A stretch of DNA of 64,000 nucleotides, from contig NZ_JACHWM010000024.1 of NCBI RefSeq assembly GCF_014191355.1, positions 1 through 64,000 of the forward strand, in the 5' to 3' direction. The notes under the pieces are model-generated. The model was not told the DNA's origin. It did not search any database and saw only the letters and a program-made list of their open reading frames with translations. The first letter of the stretch is position 1. Each line of letters starts with the position of its first letter. Below are positions 61,270 to 64,000 of the stretch, piece by piece. The position numbers were made by a program, and so were the translations under genes. The stretch comes from Methylobacterium sp. R2-1. GTDB taxonomy: Bacteria; Pseudomonadota; Alphaproteobacteria; Rhizobiales; Beijerinckiaceae.

Positions 61270-62424
61270 TCAGGGAGCGGCGAGCGGGCTCGTACGTTTC
61301 TGTGCGGCCGGCAGCGGCTGCCCCAGCGCGTGCGTCAGATCTCCGCCCAGCCAGACGATGCCGAGCGGGCGTAGGCTCGCGATCCAGCCGTCGGCAGCCG
61401 CGTCGCCGGTCGCGAGGCGATAGGCTTCGAGCCAAGCCATGGTGCGCCCGTCCGGCACGCCGCCGTTCCACCAAGTCTGACGCGCCCCGCCTGCAAGATC
61501 CGCGACGATCGACGGATCGGCGAGCCCGCGCAGGATCAAACCGACCAGCCGCCGAAGGGGGGCGTCGTCGCGCGTGTCACCGTTGGCGGCACGGAAAATG
61601 AGCATCATCGAGAGCGGCGACGCCGAGTAGGCGTGATAGTAGAGGGCGAGCGGCCCACGCGCGAGTTCGAGCGGCAGGCTGCCGTCGCCGCGAACGGCTT
61701 CCATGGCGAGGTCGTACTGCCGCAGCCCCCAAGCATAGATGGGGCGATCATCGATGACGGTGGCGGCGCTGACTGCCGCGAGACCGGCCCAGTAGACGTG
61801 GTTGTTGCGTTTCCAAGACAGGCCGGAATACTCGCTCACGACCTGCTCCGCGAGGCGTCGCAACCAGCGCTCGATCGGTGGCGGCGGCTTGGGCGGAAGC
61901 TCCGCGCCGTACATCTTGAGATACGCTAGGGAGAGCGCCACCAGCGCCCATTTCCGCTCGTAGGATCCCTCCGGCCAGGAGACCGTTCCGAGGAGGGCGT
62001 CGCGCTCGGCCCAGGCGGTCAACCAGCGCTCGACGCAGGCTTGGCGCTCCCGGCGCGCTTCGCCGGTCGCGAGCATCGCCGCGTCGCTGTATCGAACCAC
62101 GGCGTTGAGATAGGCGTGCAGCGGTGCGGTGGCAGCCTTCCGGGCGCTGACCCGCGCCGGATCGATCTTGGTGTAATCGCCAGGCTTGAATCCGCTCTCG
62201 ATACGAATGTCGCTCACGGCTTCCGGGGGCACCCCGCACGCGGCAACCGGTACGGCGGGACCCTGCAGGGTCGGAGAGCCCCGGAAGGGCGACTGCAGCT
62301 GACGCGCCTCGACATGAGGGCCGGACAGCAGGGCGGCCAGCATGCCGAGCACGGCGGTTGACGCCGATGGCAGGCGCCGTGCGTCGCCGCCCCGATGCGG
62401 CGCCGGGTCTCCACGCCGCTTCAC
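61270..62424 (-). CDS. Alginate-lyase-family (AlgL-like) periplasmic protein
   Basis: 384 residues. A hydrophobic leader (STAVLGMLAALLSGPHVEA) precedes an all-helical toroid. The AlgL hallmark KRNNHVYWAG supplies the Asn-His pair, and DGSLPLELARGPLALYYHAYS the Arg and Tyr residues of the active site. Lyases of this fold cleave uronic-acid polymers and often accompany export systems to clear misplaced polymer. The start at 62424 overlaps the flippase stop by 4 bases (ATGA), giving tight coupling to it. This suggests the exported polymer contains uronate or a similar acid. Confidence 0.8.
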   Translation of the reverse strand: MKRRGDPAPHRGGDARRLPSASTAVLGMLAALLSGPHVEARQLQSPFRGSPTLQGPAVPVAACGVPPEAVSDIRIESGFKPGDYTKIDPARVSARKAATAPLHAYLNAVVRYSDAAMLATGEARRERQACVERWLTAWAERDALLGTVSWPEGSYERKWALVALSLAYLKMYGAELPPKPPPPIERWLRRLAEQVVSEYSGLSWKRNNHVYWAGLAAVSAATVIDDRPIYAWGLRQYDLAMEAVRGDGSLPLELARGPLALYYHAYSASPLSMMLIFRAANGDTRDDAPLRRLVGLILRGLADPSIVADLAGGARQTWWNGGVPDGRTMAWLEAYRLATGDAAADGWIASLRPLGIVWLGGDLTHALGQPLPAAQKRTSPLAAP

Positions 62425-63770
62425 GAGGTCGCCCCCGCGGCACCGGGCGGAATCGAGGCCGTGAGCCCTCCCATGCGCTGAACGAGCCGGAGCGAGAGGC
62501 CGACCGAGAGCACGGCAACGGCGGCGAAATAGGCGGTGTAGGCCCAGAGCGCCGGGGTGAGGCCGAGCGCTCCCGACAGAACCAGTCCGGCGAAGACGGC
62601 GAGCCCGAAGACTGCCGCGAAAGTCATTTTCTGGATCAGGTCGCGTGCGCCGTTGAACGCGAGGAAGTAGGTCGCGGGCTGGTAGATGCAGCCGGTCAGG
62701 ATGGCGCAGGCGGCGACATACTGCGTTCCGGGCGGGATCACGTCGTTGGGTCCCAGCAGCAGGCGGAAAACGAAGGGGCCCGCCGCGACCATGAGTGCGG
62801 CGAGGCAGACGCCCTCGGCGAGGCAGACGCCGAACAGCAAACCCAGCAAACGTCCCAGAGCGGCCTTGTCCCCGGAGAAGAACATCCGGCTCAGGCGGGG
62901 CAGGGCGCTCTCGGAGAGGTTGCGGGCCACCGTCATCGCGAGCCGCGTCAGCTTCATCACCGTGTCGTAGGCCACGATCGCGGGCCCTGCGCCGAAGGCC
63001 AGGGCGAACAGCAAGTAGGGCGAGTTCAGCACGACGAGTTCGGTCAGGCTTGAGAGCAGAGCCGGCCAGAACAATCCGAGATAGGCGCGGGCGTCGCGCC
63101 AGCGCAGCGGGCCGAGTCGCGGCCGGAATCGAAACGGTCGTGCGTCCAGGGGCAGGTAGCGCGGCAGGACGAACATGAACGCGACGGTCGCCGCCGCCAT
63201 CACGACGACGAAGGTCAGGAAGCTGCCGGTGATCCAGAGCAGCGGCAGCGCGCAGAACATGATGAGGCGCCGCACCATCGACACCCGCTCGAACCGCTTG
63301 CCGAGATCGAGTGCCCAGACCGTTGGCTGGATGTCGTAGTACCAGAGATTGTTCGCAAGACAGACGGCAACGTAGAGAACGCTTTCAATCGCCTCCCGCG
63401 GGTTGCCGGCACCGACCATCAGCGGAACGGCGCAGGCGAGGAGCAGCATCAGCGCCCCATGGAGGTAGAGAATGGCGCTCGCCTCGTTGGCGGCGCGGGC
63501 CATGTTCGCCTCGTCCGCCGATTGCCGCAGGGCGACGAAGTTCGCCCGTCCGACCGCCTGGCTGATCGGCAGCACGTAGAAGCTGATCGCCGTGAGCAGA
63601 ATCACCTCCGAGAATCGGGACGGCTCCAGGACGCGCGCCAGCACGAAGAACTGGACGATGTTGAAGGACATGCTGATGATCGCATTCACGGCATGCAGCA
63701 CTGCGAAGCTCGTCGCGAAAGCGACGACTCGGCTGCCGATCCGCCGCGGGCCGCTGGCTGCTGCAGGCAA
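62421..63770 (-). CDS. Polysaccharide flippase (Wzx/PST family)
   Basis: A 449-residue polytopic protein with about twelve hydrophobic helices and conserved-looking features of lipid-linked oligosaccharide flippases (SFNIVQFFVLARVLEPSRFSEV at the start, RNLSESALPRLSRMFFSGD mid-protein). It would turn the undecaprenyl-linked repeat unit to the periplasm. The start appears to be a TTG at 63770 with GGAG eight bases upstream; no ATG lies in a sensible place. It is translationally coupled to the AlgL-like gene. Confidence 0.82.
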   Translation of the reverse strand: MPAAASGPRRIGSRVVAFATSFAVLHAVNAIISMSFNIVQFFVLARVLEPSRFSEVILLTAISFYVLPISQAVGRANFVALRQSADEANMARAANEASAILYLHGALMLLLACAVPLMVGAGNPREAIESVLYVAVCLANNLWYYDIQPTVWALDLGKRFERVSMVRRLIMFCALPLLWITGSFLTFVVVMAAATVAFMFVLPRYLPLDARPFRFRPRLGPLRWRDARAYLGLFWPALLSSLTELVVLNSPYLLFALAFGAGPAIVAYDTVMKLTRLAMTVARNLSESALPRLSRMFFSGDKAALGRLLGLLFGVCLAEGVCLAALMVAAGPFVFRLLLGPNDVIPPGTQYVAACAILTGCIYQPATYFLAFNGARDLIQKMTFAAVFGLAVFAGLVLSGALGLTPALWAYTAYFAAVAVLSVGLSLRLVQRMGGLTASIPPGAAGATS

Positions 63771-64000
63771 GGGTCAGACTCCGTCGGGGGAAGGGCCTCG
63801 CCGGCCTTGGCAAGTGCCGGCGCAAGTGTCGGCGCAAGTGCCGACGATGGGGGAGACGACTTTCCGTGAACGCCACTGCGGCGGCCGGCGGTTCTCGGCC
63901 TCGCAAGCGCTGGCGGCGTCGCTCCGGTGCGATATGCGTGCCATTTTCCAGAGACGACCGGTCTCCGGCCGGCTTCAGCGCATGGGCGTCGCCGCGTCGA
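63771..64000. other. Right edge of the window
   Basis: 230 bases upstream of the flippase with no convincing gene. A short leftward frame from an ATG near 63944 spans the 12-base repeats and encodes Thr-Cys-Ala units, but it has no recognisable domain. Confidence 0.35.
63810..63845 (+). repeat. Three tandem 12-base repeats near the window edge
   Basis: GCAAGTGCCGGC, GCAAGTGTCGGC and GCAAGTGCCGAC follow each other directly, each differing at one position. They lie 40 bases upstream of the flippase start on the opposite sense and may be a polymorphic spacer in its promoter. Confidence 0.85.

Noticed and set aside
1..64000. CRISPR arrays, phage modules or complete insertion sequences
   Set aside because: No regularly spaced direct repeats, cas genes, integrase or transposase domains were seen; the only tandem repeats are the short 12-base arrays and the 46-base hairpins.

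Overview
The window is high-GC DNA from an alphaproteobacterium. The gene set (rhizobial-type cellulose operon with BcsS/BcsN-like partners, cydAB with divergent cydDC beside an FnrN-type regulator, urease operon with urea and ammonium transporters, HWE-kinase debris) and the dispersed palindromic repeats fit Methylobacteriaceae (Methylobacterium/Methylorubrum) best. This is inferred from gene content and protein resemblance, not from a marker gene. No rRNA, tRNA, CRISPR array, intact insertion sequence or replication origin was seen.

Layout. 0.3-1.5 kb: chromate transporter chrA. 1.5-10.9 kb: tightly coupled leftward cellulose operon bcsA-bcsB-bcsZ-TPR protein-BcsN-like protein. 11.3-14.8 kb: bcsS, then a hybrid sensor kinase whose ATP-binding domain looks dead while its receiver domain is intact. 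15.1-17.7 kb: an amidase behind a sigma-54-like promoter, and a DeoR-family regulator. 17.8-24.1 kb: cytochrome bd oxidase cydABX, including a 43-residue CydX, divergent from the cydDC exporter, with an FNR/FixK box between them. 24.9-26.8 kb: the likely cognate Fe-S FNR regulator, a cytochrome c and a universal stress protein.

26.8-31.0 kb is a decayed type II secretion locus. gspK and gspF are both cut at their 5' ends and meet head to head at one junction near 28,052; a prepilin peptidase and an apparently complete gspG remain beside an uncharacterised membrane protein. 31.2-37.1 kb: a NikR homologue lacking all four nickel ligands, and a MexEF-type RND pump with a divergent TetR regulator. 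37.3-37.9 kb holds remnants of a response regulator and an HWE histidine kinase.

38.3-47.2 kb is a complete rightward urease operon: ureA, ureB, ureC, two crcB-type fluoride channel genes, ureE, ureF, ureG, ureD, a urea transporter and an ammonium transporter. It reads as one module for urea uptake, hydrolysis, nickel-centre assembly and ammonium handling. The fluoride channels are notable because fluoride inhibits urease. 47.5-50.0 kb looks AT-richer and carries an AcuR-like repressor, a palindromic operator and a nitrile-hydratase-type amidase.

50.5-63.8 kb is an exopolysaccharide locus: Gfo/Idh/MocA oxidoreductase, a 1,326-residue secreted RTX-GH16 glycanase, a Cys-rich secreted protein, a small membrane protein, an ExoY-type priming transferase, an aldo/keto reductase, a GMC oxidoreductase, an alginate-lyase-family protein and a flippase.

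The most unexpected structural signal is a roughly 75-nt palindromic element found three times, each copy starting at the first base after a stop codon (bcsS, the nikR-like gene and ureF).
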